DNA from: Mucilaginibacter_A sp965201005
Lineage (GTDB): Bacteria; Bacteroidota; Bacteroidia; Sphingobacteriales; Sphingobacteriaceae
Length of the DNA: 64,000 bases
Assembly (NCBI RefSeq): GCF_965201005.1
Contig: NZ_OZ241747.1
Span: 3,224,001-3,288,000, forward strand
Direction: 5' to 3'
The notes under the pieces are model-generated. The model saw nothing but the letters and a program-made list of their open reading frames with translations, did not search any database and was not told the DNA's origin. Position numbers and translations under genes: made by a program. Within the stretch, counting starts at the first letter, position 1, and each line of letters begins with the position of its first letter. Of the stretch, positions 28,234 to 36,386 are shown in pieces.

Positions 28234-28241
28234 CAAAAGTA
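28234..28241 (-). promoter_or_regulatory. Candidate -7 box TACTTTTG for tdh
   Basis: Minus-strand TACTTTTG fits TAnnTTTG and lies 33 bp before the tdh start codon, a usual leader length. No convincing -33 partner. Confidence 0.4.
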
Positions 28242-28462
28242 TATTTTTAAATTTCTTATTTATTTAAGGATACTATTACAGGAAAATTCCTGTTCAGTTG
28301 TGTTATTTAACATTATTTTTTTTACCTTCTTCTTTAATCAGGAATTTTGACTTTCATTCTGTTGATTTATTTGATGAATACAATTGTTTAGATGTTTATC
28401 AGCCGGATTATTATTAAGTATTTTTTCTGTTTCAAAAAGATCAATAATAACCGCTTATACTA

Positions 28463-28624
28463 AAAGCCTGTTTAAATTTCTATCGAATGGTTTCGATGCT
28501 TCTTTTATCCTATAAAAAATGGTAAGTTTCGATGCTTCTTTTATCGGCATAAAATCAGAAAAGCAATATTTATGGGCATAAAAGAAGCACGGTTGTTTTT
28601 TTCGGCATAATTTAAACAGGCTTT
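28463..28624. repeat. Best-preserved composite MITE-like element, 162 bp
   Basis: Near-perfect outer arms: AAAGCCTGTTTAAATTT on the left and AATTTAAACAGGCTTT at 28609-28624. Inside are two forward motifs ATGCTTCTTTTA (28496 and 28532) and one reverse TAAAAGAAGCAC (28579-28590). The bases outside show no clear target duplication. The 240 bp on its right up to the LacI fragment contain no recognisable gene. Confidence 0.88.
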
Positions 28625-28862
28625 GATAAGTTTTGTGATTTTGCCCTTATTTGTCTGAACTTTAATGACAGTTAAATTGTGGGTAAAACAAAAAAACCTT
28701 ATAAACTTTTGATTTATAGGGGAACATATAATTTTAAAGTAGCCCTCAGGGAAATTCTCTGAACATTTATCAGCGTTTTCAGAGGCTGGTTGTGATTTTA
28801 AATGTATGATGTTTTCATATTTCGTTCTCATATAGCTTAAAATCAAATTAATGCTTTTTGCT

Positions 28863-29640
28863 TTAGTTATCCCAAAAATTGAATGCATTTCCAATGCTTC
28901 TTTTATCACCTAAAAAACAGTAATTGTTCAGGCCGTTGTTCATCCAATGCAACTCGGTATCTAATATTTTGGTCTCAAATTCGGTAATCGGATACTTGCT
29001 TTTGATTAACTTTAATAACATTTCAATAGCAACCTGACCCATTTTAAAGGCTTTTTGCCTGATATAAGAAATAGAAGGTTGTAAAAGATCGACAATATCA
29101 GAATTTGAGAAACCAACGATCGCAATTTCCTCAGGATCAAACTTCATTTTTTTTAAAGCCCTTATGCAGGAAATACTGATCCGGTCGCTACTGATAAATA
29201 TTGCATTTTGTTTATCTGCCAACCCCAATAATCCCTTAACGGCATCTTCCACCTCTTGATAATCGCTGCCGCCTTTATAGCAATTCCTCACCAATTCCGG
29301 CCGGAAAGGGATTTGATGATCGGCCAAAACTTTTTTATAGCCAGATAAACGTTCATTTGTGATGGATAGCTGCGGTGCGTTGGTCAAAAGCGCAATCTTT
29401 TTGTGGCCGGATTTGATCAATAGTTCAGTTGCCTGAAAAGCACCGGTAAAATTATCAGAAGTAACTTTAAAAGTTTCGATATCATCAATTATCCGGTCAA
29501 AAAAAACGATAGGCAACCCATTATCATGCAAAGTTTTTAAAAAACTATAATCAGTAGTGCCAGACGACATCGAAATCAGTAAGCCATCCACAGAACGTTG
29601 CGCCAGGTGGTTAACATTAATTAATTCTCTTGATATCAGG
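28863..29640 (-). pseudogene. LacI family regulator, effector-binding domain fragment
   Basis: The open frame covers about 259 residues, starting in repeat-adjacent DNA (..NVNHLAQRSVDGLLISMSSGTTD..) and lacking the whole LacI helix-turn-helix and the first part of the sugar-binding domain. Present motifs: PIVFFDRI, IALLTNAPQLSITNERLSGY, and IAIVGFSNSDIVDLLQPSISYIRQKAFKMGQVA. The normal end ..ILDTELHW is followed by about 22 residues read from a copy of the dispersed motif at 28894. A composite repeat begins exactly where the 5' part is lost (29639). It cannot bind DNA in the LacI manner. Confidence 0.85.
28894..28915. repeat. Single motif inside the 3' end of the LacI fragment
   Basis: ATGCTTCTTTTA at 28894-28905 followed by TCACCTAAAA, giving the TTTTA-N5-TAAAA dyad. 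It is translated as part of the LacI fragment C-terminus. Confidence 0.8.
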
Positions 29641-29798
29641 CCTGTTTAAATTGATAAAAGAAAAAGCAATGCTTCTTTTATCAGGTAAAAGTTGGTGTTT
29701 ACATGGATATCGATCTGTTCAAAAAATCAACTAGTTTACTGTTTTTTAGGTGATAAAAGAAGCATCAAAAATAAGTCAGCTCAAATTCAACCAGTCCT
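29639..29798. repeat. Composite MITE-like element at the LacI breakpoint
   Basis: Left arm GGCCTGTTTAAATTG (29639 on), inner pair ATGCTTCTTTTA (29669-29680) and GATAAAAGAAGCAT (29752-29765), right arm decayed (TCAAATTCAACCAGTCCTC). It stands between the truncated LacI gene and the molybdoenzyme stop codon. Confidence 0.8.
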
Positions 29799-29818
29799 CA
29801 ACCGGTTTCCGATACAAG

Positions 29819-31975
29819 TTACACCAAACGGAAACCATGTTTTTTGATCGGCAGTTCCCTCACCCTAAACCCTGTTGCGGCATAGATGGCATTGCATAAA
29901 GCTGGTGCCACAGAAGGTACAGACGGTTCTCCGCCGCCGTCGGGTTTTTCTTCGCCGGCAATAAGCAGGATTTCGAAAGGCGGCATTTCGTTCATCCGTA
30001 ATACCCGGTAATCATTATACGATTGCTGATCTACCATTCCGTTTTTGACCGTTATTTCATTGTTGAACATTCCGCTCAGCGCCCAAACCAAACTGCCTTC
30101 TATTTGCGCCTTTAAACCGTCGGGGTCCACAACTAAACCGCAATCAACTGCCGCAACGCAACGGTGGATTTTCACAAGCTTGTCTTTACTAACGGATATT
30201 TCCATGGCATGTGCCGCAACTGCGCCGGAGCGGCCATAAGGGCAAACAGCTATGCCACGGAAGTGCCCGTTGGCAGGTTTTTCGTCCCATCCAATTTTTT
30301 CGGCACATTGCAGCATCACGTTTTTTAAACGCGCGTTATCTTTAACATCGCCATTGTTGAACAGGTTGAGCCTGTATTTTATCGGATCTATTTGATAATG
30401 GACGGCCAGTTCATCAATAAAACTTTCGACCACAAATACATTCTGGCTAAACGATATCGAACGCCATGACCCTATTGGTATCGGCGATTCGACCGGATAA
30501 AAAGCACTTTGATAATCACTTACCGGATAGCATAAGTCATTGGTCACGCCGCCGAAGCTGTCCCAGGGGCCGGATATTTCTTTACCGGGGAAAGTAGTGA
30601 TCCCATACTGATCGCGCCATTTTGTAATTTCATTTTTTGTGCCGGTTGCGGCTAAATGATGATGGCTTGCCGGCCGATAAAAATCAGCCTGGATATCATC
30701 TGTACGGTCAAACATATTTTGTACCGGTACGCCCAACGCTTTGGTAAGCACCATTGCTTCGGCCACATTGTCGATTTTTTCTTTCCGCCCAAAACTACCT
30801 CCCATTGGCATTAAATTAACGCTGATGGCAGAACTGTCTATCCCAAAAACTTTTGGTAAAACATTGTTGATGAACATTGGTGCCTGGAAACCGCCCCAGA
30901 TTTCAAATTTTCCATCTTTATACCTTGCCGTACAATTAACAGGTTCCAGCGTGGTATGTGCAAGATAAGGCGCTTCGTAAGTTGCCTCATAAACCCCCGG
31001 ACCGTCAATCGTTTTAAACGGCGCATTTTTGTCTTTACCATAAACCCTGGCCGGTTTAGCGGTTGCAAACTCGGTTTTAAATTGCTCTGTAAGCGATTGA
31101 TTGTCATGCACTTTGCCCAGCTCGTAACTCCATTTTACCTTTAGCAAACGCTTGCCTTCCAAAGCCGCCCAGGTATTGGTTGCGATTACTGCGACCGCAT
31201 TCCGGTTAAGTGCTTCCGGTATTTGATCAACCTGTATCACTTTTACAATTCCTGCCAATCCTTTTAGCGCGCTATCGTCCCAACTCTTTACTTTACCGCT
31301 ATAAACCGGGCAGCGCACCAAAGAAGCATACAGCATATCAGGCAGTTTAACGTCCATCGTATAACTGTACTTACCAGTTATGATCGGTGTAATATTCGTT
31401 TTGGTAATTTGGCTGCCGATATATTTAAAATCTTTGATATTCTTGAGCGGCGGCTTTTCCGGAGGAGTTAAAGCACTGGCCTCTTTTAGCAGGTCTTTAT
31501 AATTGAGGACTTTGTTATTTTTGATGTTGATTACGGTGCCATCCTGGGCTTTGCAATCTTCAACGGGCACTTTCCATTGGTCTGCGGCAGCTTTTATCAG
31601 CATAAATTTCGCAGTGGCGCCAACATAGCGCATTTGCATCCACGTACCTTTTATACTTCCGCTTGCCCAGGTAGTGTAATTGCCTGCGTTTGATGCTTTA
31701 TATGGCAATGTTTCAACGGTTATTTCTTTTAAGTCGATCTCCAGTTCTTCTGCAACAAGCAGCGGCAAGGCAGTAATCACGTTTTGGCCCATTTCCTATT
31801 TGATCACGCTGATGACCACTTTACCGTTGTCAAATATTTTTAAAAGCGGGTTAGGTGAGAAAGTTACACCTTCTGGCGCAGTTACCGCGGATAAAGAGGA
31901 CACAGGCATAACATCCGTCAGAAGCCAAGCCCCTGCGGTAAATGTTGATAAACGGATGAAATTTCTTCTTTTCAC
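29819..31975 (-). pseudogene. Xanthine dehydrogenase-family molybdopterin subunit with in-frame amber codon
   Basis: The full frame starts at a GTG (31975) with a Tat-like opening KRRNFIRLSTFTAGAWLL, runs to codon 60, meets TAG (31798-31796), then continues EMGQNVITALPLLVAEELEID to the normal end, 657 residues from the ATG at 31792. Family members have Gln in this position (..Q-EMGQ..), so CAG to TAG is likely. Molybdopterin-binding segments survive, such as PMGGSFGRKEKIDN and GGGEPSVPSVAPALCNAI. The protein resembles the isoquinoline 1-oxidoreductase beta subunit (IorB) group, periplasmic hydroxylases paired with a 2Fe-2S protein. Restart at 31792 would give a protein without its export signal. 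Readthrough or an assembly error cannot be excluded. Confidence 0.75.
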
Positions 31976-31985
31976 TGTTATAAAA

Positions 31986-32630
31986 TTAAGGGCTTACAGC
32001 ACCTTTACTGATCCATTCGTTAAATGCTTTTACAAATTCGCGGTGCGACAACGGCGGCATGGCCAAACCCTGCGCCGGATGCCAGCCAGCTAAAACCAAA
32101 GTATCGTTTGTGATATGGTCGATCAACGCTTTGATCGATTTCTTTCCATTTCGTTTTTTATCCAACAACTGTGCGGCCAACTGATGAGGAGATCTCCCCT
32201 GGAAAACCATTTTCATATTGGCAGGCGGCAAGCTCCATTTTGGGTTTCCGGGCGGCATGTGCAATCCCGGCAGGTTATGCGGTTGGTGGCAATTTGCGCA
32301 TTTTAAAGCGTACAAACCTTTGCCGTCTGGCCCGCGTTTAACGCCTTGTAAATGCAAATGACTGTCGTCGCCTTGCAAAGGTATATCTCCAGCGGGATGA
32401 CAATTCATACAGCGCGGGCTCATTAAAACCGCATAAACCTTTAGGAATGCTTTTTGGGATGCTAAACTATCTTTTCGGGTGAAATGAGGCTTTGCATTGT
32501 TGGCCAACCGGCTTTCTGCCCGGAAAGAGAACACAACAGTCATGCTCAACAAAGCAACAATGGCCAATATCACACAAATACCTTTTTTGGGGTAATAAAA
32601 CTTGTTGTTTAAATTATGATTGATATCCAT
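31986..32630 (-). CDS. Periplasmic cytochrome c with two CxxCH sites
   Basis: 214 residues from ATG 32630, chosen because upstream codons overlap the 2Fe-2S gene in another frame. One N-terminal membrane anchor (GICVILAIVALLSMTVVFSF), then heme sites CMNCH and CANCH with likely axial Met residues in HMPPGNP and AMPPLSH. It probably carries electrons from the neighbouring molybdoenzyme to the respiratory chain. It starts 7 bp after the 2Fe-2S gene stop, and the molybdoenzyme follows 10 bp downstream, so the three form an operon. Confidence 0.8.
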   Translation of the reverse strand: MDINHNLNNKFYYPKKGICVILAIVALLSMTVVFSFRAESRLANNAKPHFTRKDSLASQKAFLKVYAVLMSPRCMNCHPAGDIPLQGDDSHLHLQGVKRGPDGKGLYALKCANCHQPHNLPGLHMPPGNPKWSLPPANMKMVFQGRSPHQLAAQLLDKKRNGKKSIKALIDHITNDTLVLAGWHPAQGLAMPPLSHREFVKAFNEWISKGAVSP

Positions 32631-32637
32631 CGATTTG

Positions 32638-33132
32638 TTAAGCCTTAACAGAAGATTTTTGAATACCGGCCGCGATATGTATTGCCTTGCGTATCCGCAG
32701 GTAAGTGCCGCAGCGGCAAATGTTGCCAGACATGGCGTTGTCGATATCGCCATCTGTCGGGTCCGGGTTTTCGCGGAGCAAAACCGCTGCCGACATGATT
32801 TGGCCTGACTGGCAATAACCGCATTGCGGCACATTTATTTCGGCCCAGGCTTGTTGCAGCGGATGATCTGCGTTTTCAGACAAGCCTTCGATCGTCACAA
32901 TTTCTTTTCCCAATGCGCGCGAAACCGGCGTAACGCAGGAACGTACCGCTTCGCCATCCAAATGAACGGTACAAGCACCGCATTGCGCCATGCCGCAACC
33001 AAATTTTGTGCCCGTTAACCCAACAACATCACGAAGAAACCATAACAATGGCATCTCCGGAGAAGCATTTGCTGCGTCAACACGCTTTCTATTTATAATG
33101 ATAGATTGATTATTACCAGTTTGGAAAGACAT
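32638..33132 (-). CDS. 2Fe-2S subunit of a molybdenum hydroxylase (IorA/CoxS-like)
   Basis: 164 residues, usual length. The plant-type ferredoxin cluster motif is GCGMAQCGACTVHLDGEAVRSC and the second helical cluster motif is CGYCQSGQIM with GNICRCGTYLRI. These two 2Fe-2S centres pass electrons from the molybdopterin site. First gene of the operon with cytochrome c and the interrupted large subunit. No FAD subunit is present, as in the isoquinoline 1-oxidoreductase type. Confidence 0.9.
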   Translation of the reverse strand: MSFQTGNNQSIIINRKRVDAANASPEMPLLWFLRDVVGLTGTKFGCGMAQCGACTVHLDGEAVRSCVTPVSRALGKEIVTIEGLSENADHPLQQAWAEINVPQCGYCQSGQIMSAAVLLRENPDPTDGDIDNAMSGNICRCGTYLRIRKAIHIAAGIQKSSVKA

Positions 33133-33443
33133 ACAATAACAATGGCTAATTGGAAATCAAATATCGTAAACTATTGTGCAAGATAGAACAACCGATACGG
33201 TATATGCACGATAGTTCTAAATTTATGTACGATTATACAAGTGTTAGTTCTTTGATACCCATACTTTGGTCAAATCAATTTAAAAGCTTTTCAATGTGTT
33301 TGATGCTTCTTTTATCGATATAAAATTGATGTTGAAATTGTATGCATAAAAGAAGCATGCGATCAATCAAAAATTTATCGGTGGCAACATCAAAAAACAA
33401 ATAGGCTTTTAACCATAATATTTTTTATCATTATTTTATTGAA
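33133..33443. other. Intergenic region upstream of the 2Fe-2S gene
   Basis: About 310 bp, AT-rich. The part next to 33132 contains minus-strand GATATTTG near 33160, one mismatch from TAnnTTTG, a possible operon promoter. The compact repeat pair lies at 33303-33358. No gene seen. Confidence 0.5.
33303..33358. repeat. Compact inverted motif pair, 56 bp
   Basis: ATGCTTCTTTTA (33303-33314) and TAAAAGAAGCAT (33347-33358) with 32 bp between, without outer arms. This is the smallest complete inverted pair in the window. Confidence 0.85.
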
Positions 33444-33620
33444 ATGACAGACTTAACCAAAGCCAGATTTGGCAGCTTTTATCGTTTTTCGTTGAGATTA
33501 GGAATCCTGTTTTTGCTTTTGCCGGGAATAAGTGAGCGCAGCCTGGCGCAACAAGTTGCACAAGCAGAAGCAAAACCGGCATCACCGCAGCAATTTATAA
33601 AGAAAACCTTACAGAGTTAG
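33444..33620 (+). pseudogene. Signal-peptide leader fused to an IS5 remnant
   Basis: 58 codons from ATG 33444 to TAG 33618. The first 36 residues (basic start, then LGILFLLLPGIS, then SLAQ) look like a Bacteroidetes export signal, possibly the start of an outer-membrane receptor. The last nine codons (QFIKKTLQS) match the N-terminal region expected of the IS5 transposase in a shifted frame. The rest of the original gene is not found to the right of the IS. The parent gene cannot be named. Confidence 0.45.
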
Positions 33621-34326
33621 GTGAAAGAAAACGTAAACATAGCCTCCGCTCTGTTTGGAATGCCTTGTTGTACGTTGTAAAGACGGGCTGCCAATGGCGG
33701 ATGCTCCCTGTAAACTTTGCCAAATGGCAATTGGTTTATTACTATTACAAGAAATGGTCAGGGCTGGACTGCTTTGATTTGTTGTTGGCGAAACTGAGGG
33801 AAAAAGTACGGTCCGGGATGGGGCAAAACAGGCAGGCAAGCCTGGGCATTATGGACAGCCAAAGTGTACGTTGGGGGAACAACCGGGCATTAAGCGGTTA
33901 TGACGGCAACAAAAAGGTAAAAGGCATTAAGCGGCATGTGGCAACAGACAAGAACGGTTTTCTGTTGGCTGTAATGGTAACGGCTGCCCATGTACACCAC
34001 AGTAAGGCCGCCTTGCTGCTGGCCCGGGTTTTAAAACAACTGCTGTGCGGCATCAGGACAATTGCCTGCGATGGCGGTTACCGTGGGGAAATCATAGAAC
34101 AGGTAAAAAACGTTTCGGATATATTTTACAAATAGTGATGCGTTCAGACGATAAAAGGACAGGGTTTGAACCAACACACAAAAGATGGATAGTCGAACGG
34201 ACTTTTTCCTGGTCCGACAACGACAGAAGGTTGTGCAGAAACTATGAACTATTGTTGGAAACCTCCGAAAAAATGGTCAAAATCTCAGCTATAAAATTAT
34301 TATTGAACAAAATTTAAACAGGCTCT
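33590..34326 (+). mobile_element. IS5-family element, left end missing
   Basis: The right terminus AAATTTAAACAGGCTC (ending about 34326) overlaps the stop codon of the second frame. The left terminus is not found: similarity to the transposase begins around 33590 inside the leader frame, and the 5' end has a frameshift near 33615. The right-end sequence is the same as the outer arms of the dispersed composite repeats, which ties the two together. Confidence 0.8.
33602..34317 (+). pseudogene. IS5-family transposase, two overlapping frames, 5' degraded
   Basis: Frame 1 (to TAG at 34133-34135) has KRKHSLRSVWNALLYVVKTG, CQWRMLP, the first catalytic Asp in LGIMDSQSVRWG, KKVKGIKRHV and the second in IACDGGYRGE. 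Frame 2 continues FGYILQIVMRSDDKRTGFEP and holds the catalytic Glu in WIVERTFSW, ending at 34317. The two are joined by the heptamer AAAAAAC at 34105-34111, in the phase for -1 frameshifting (A AAA AAC). Frame 1 has no ATG at its proper start and is open only from 33536, so the element is probably inactive even though all three catalytic residues remain. Confidence 0.85.
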
Positions 34327-34412
34327 GAAATTATAAAAATTATAATAGTTGTTAATCTTTTAAAAATCAAGAGATAAATTTATTAAATTCGATTTCAAGA
34401 ATATAGCTAATT

Positions 34413-34754
34413 ATGAAACTTTTACTTTTTATTTTCTCGTTATTAATCACTATTAAAGGTTTTTCTCAAAATCAAATCAACTTAAAAACGACTGAAAAAC
34501 TAAATTATTCTGCTGAAGATTCTATTGTAAGAGATGATCGGAATAAAATTCTGACACTGTATGGAAATGCAACTTTTCAGGTCGATCAGTTTGGTGTGAA
34601 AGCCGATAAAGTTGTTTTTAATCAGGTAAGCCAGGAAGTTATGGTAACTGGTTTAAAGGAAATTCTTTATGCTAAAAAACTTCAATATAAAAAGAGTTTA
34701 GGAAAAGGAATGCTGCGGTATAAACTTGGCGACGATACTGTTTTTATCCCCTAA
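34413..34754 (+). CDS. Small exported OstA/LptA-like protein
   Basis: 113 residues. Signal peptide MKLLLFIFSLLITIKGFSQ, cleaved near residue 19. The mature part NKILTLYGNATFQVDQFGVKADKVVFNQ with VMVTGLKEI resembles one beta-jellyroll repeat of OstA/LptA lipopolysaccharide-transport proteins. It is shorter than true LptA (about 180 residues), so it may be a stand-alone paralog; function unknown. Its stop overlaps that of the convergent hydrolase by 4 bp. Confidence 0.65.
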   Translation: MKLLLFIFSLLITIKGFSQNQINLKTTEKLNYSAEDSIVRDDRNKILTLYGNATFQVDQFGVKADKVVFNQVSQEVMVTGLKEILYAKKLQYKKSLGKGMLRYKLGDDTVFIP

Positions 34755-35593
34755 AATCCCTTCAAAAACCCAACACAAACTTCGCAAACCTGTGCTAAAC
34801 TTGCAGGCAGCACATCTTCCAAGTATGGATGATTGGAATTAAAAGTATGGTTAGCTCCGGGTGCAACCACCAGATCAGATTTCGGTTGTTTGCGGTTCAG
34901 TTCCAACGCATGGCTGATGTTTACCGTTGAGTCCTGATCGCCGTGAACAATCAGCCAGGGTTGCTTGATTTCGGCAGCAGCAAGTAAAATATTCAGGCGT
35001 TTTTGGTTCTGGTCCAAATCGTCCAGCAGCGTAGCTTTTACGGGCATTTGCTGGTTGGTGCGCGAATTCGGGAAATAAATTACATTGGTGAGCCGCCATT
35101 GCGCTTCTGCTTCTTTTGGCCAAAGGTTGTGGAAATCTGCCACGGAAGCCCAGGTGATGAGTTTTTCTACGCGCTCATCTTCTGCTGTTTTGATAATACT
35201 GATGCCGCCGCCCATACTGTGCCCAATCAGCGATACTGTTTTTACCGGCAAAAAATTGGCACCACCGGCCGCAAAATCGATTACGGATTTTAAATCTTCC
35301 AGCTCGATGGAAAAAGTGTTATCGCTAAAAGCTTCCAAATCCACAAAATCCATCGGATGATCCGGCGTGGTGCCGTTGTGCGAAAAGTTGAATTTTAAGA
35401 ACCGGAAGCCGCTTTCTGCAAAAGATTGTGCCACCAGGTTGTGCGTGCCCCAATCTTTAAACCCTTTAAAACCATGTGCAAAAATAACCAATGGAGCCTG
35501 CTTATCGCGGTCATCAAAAGTAAGGTCGGCCAGCATGTTGCGGCCGTTTGCACCTGGGATCAAAAAGGTTTGCTGCTGGATGTGTTTGTTCAT
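34751..35593 (-). CDS. Alpha/beta hydrolase family protein
   Basis: 280 residues, no signal peptide. Hydrolase fold motifs: APLVIFAHGFKGFKDWG for the oxyanion-hole HG, SLIGHSMGGGI with the nucleophile Ser in GHSMG, PWLIVHGDQDSTVN for the acid Asp, and GANHTFNS for the catalytic His. The family includes dienelactone hydrolase-like and acyl-peptidase-like enzymes; substrate unknown. A CTG-type repeat motif (35598 on) begins only 4 bp upstream of the start codon and may affect its translation. Confidence 0.85.
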   Translation of the reverse strand: MNKHIQQQTFLIPGANGRNMLADLTFDDRDKQAPLVIFAHGFKGFKDWGTHNLVAQSFAESGFRFLKFNFSHNGTTPDHPMDFVDLEAFSDNTFSIELEDLKSVIDFAAGGANFLPVKTVSLIGHSMGGGISIIKTAEDERVEKLITWASVADFHNLWPKEAEAQWRLTNVIYFPNSRTNQQMPVKATLLDDLDQNQKRLNILLAAAEIKQPWLIVHGDQDSTVNISHALELNRKQPKSDLVVAPGANHTFNSNHPYLEDVLPASLAQVCEVCVGFLKGF

Positions 35594-35597
35594 GGCG

Positions 35598-35620
35598 ATG
35601 CTGTTTTTACCGGTATAAAA
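35598..35620. repeat. CTG-type variant motif upstream of the hydrolase gene
   Basis: ATGCTGTTTTTA followed by CCGGTATAAAA, the TTTTA-N6-TAAAA dyad with CTGTT in place of CTTCT. A second copy with the same CCGGTATAAA tail is at 35681-35702. Confidence 0.8.
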
Positions 35621-35680
35621 ATAGTGTTGATTTTCGTTCCGTCATAATAATTGCAGCGGAGATGCTTACAGCTGAAAGCA

Positions 35681-35702
35681 ATGCTGTTTTTACCGGTATA
35701 AA
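35681..35702. repeat. CTG-type variant motif, second copy
   Basis: ATGCTGTTTTTA with the tail CCGGTATAAA, same orientation as the copy at 35598, 83 bp apart. Confidence 0.8.
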
Positions 35703-35726
35703 TTTGTTTTCTGCTTAGTTTGTAAG

Positions 35727-35938
35727 ATGCTTCTTTTATCACCTATTTTTTGATTTTGCAATTATGAAGTTTGCAAGGCCGCAGGACAGGTAACCACCCA
35801 GGTGCGTAGGGTTGAAAGGACGCCCGGAGGCGATCGGGTTTGCCTTGATTTTTTGTTTCTTTTTCATCAAGGAAAAAGAAAAAGAAAGAGAAAAGGGAAC
35901 GCAGTTCCTGATCAAAAAATGTATCGTAAAAGAAGCAT
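35727..35938. repeat. Motif pair enclosing a GC-rich hairpin core (copy 1)
   Basis: ATGCTTCTTTTA (35727-35738) and TAAAAGAAGCAT (35927-35938) enclose about 190 bp. The inside reads TTATGAAGTTTGCAAGGCCGC, then CGCCCGGAGGCGATCGGGTT, then a long hairpin TTCTTTTTCATCAAGG/GGAAAAAGAA, ending GAACGCAGTTCCTGATCA. It is about 85-90 percent identical by eye to 36120-36333. Confidence 0.85.
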
Positions 35939-35949
35939 GATTGATAAAA

Positions 35950-36075
35950 GCAACCCTTCGGTTGCTTGAGCTTTCGTTCTTTTGTCTTGAAACAAAAGAA
36001 CCAAAAGTTCAAGAATGCCGGATCGCCTCCGGGCGGCATTCGGCCCACCGCTCCTGGGTGGCGATCTTGCAAACG
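35950..36075. repeat. GC-rich hairpin core, inverted relative
   Basis: Read on the minus strand it has GCCACCCAGGAGCGGTGGGC, then CCGCCCGGAGGCGATCCGGC, then the hairpin GGTTCTTTTGTTTC/GACAAAAGAAC. It shares the CACCCAGG and CCCGGAGGCGATC blocks with the flanking direct copies. Confidence 0.75.
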
Positions 36076-36119
36076 GCTCTTTATGGCGGTTATTTATGGT
36101 GGTTAATCCCTTTTGTTTA

Positions 36120-36333
36120 ATGCTTCTTTTACCGCCAATTTTTTAGCTTTTAAAGTTATGAAGTTTGCAAGGCCGCGGGACAGGTATCCACCCAGGCGCG
36201 GCTGCCCGGCAAAACGCCCGGAGGCGATCGGGTTTGCCTTGATTTTTTGTTTCTTTTTCATCAAGGAAAAAGAAAGAGAAAAAGGAACGCAGTTCCTGAT
36301 CAAACACAAAAAAATAGGTGGTAAAAAAAGCAT
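36120..36333. repeat. Motif pair enclosing a GC-rich hairpin core (copy 2)
   Basis: ATGCTTCTTTTA (36120-36131) and GTAAAAAAAGCAT (36321-36333, two mismatches) enclose the second direct copy of the GC-rich core. Copy 2 lacks a few bases in the poly-purine hairpin and differs in the CGGCTGCCCGGCAAAA segment. Confidence 0.85.
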
Positions 36334-36386
36334 TTTTTTTAAAAAAACCTGCGGCTGCCTTTCGGTAAGACAACAGTTTTGAAACC

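Larger units (their letters stand above)
35594..36386. other. 793-bp repeat-only intergenic region
   Basis: Contains two CTG-type motifs (35598, 35681), two direct copies of a composite element with a GC-rich core (35727-35938 and 36120-36333) and a third, inverted core between them (35950-36075). The frames of 76-109 codons found here on both strands are made of this repeat DNA and are not genes. Confidence 0.75.

Noticed and set aside
28541..28909. 122-codon minus-strand frame next to the LacI fragment
   Set aside because: It overlaps the LacI fragment and a composite repeat, and shows no family pattern.
32631..32834. Longer start for the cytochrome c gene
   Set aside because: The extension is antisense-free but overlaps the Fe-S gene in another frame; the membrane anchor begins after ATG 32630.
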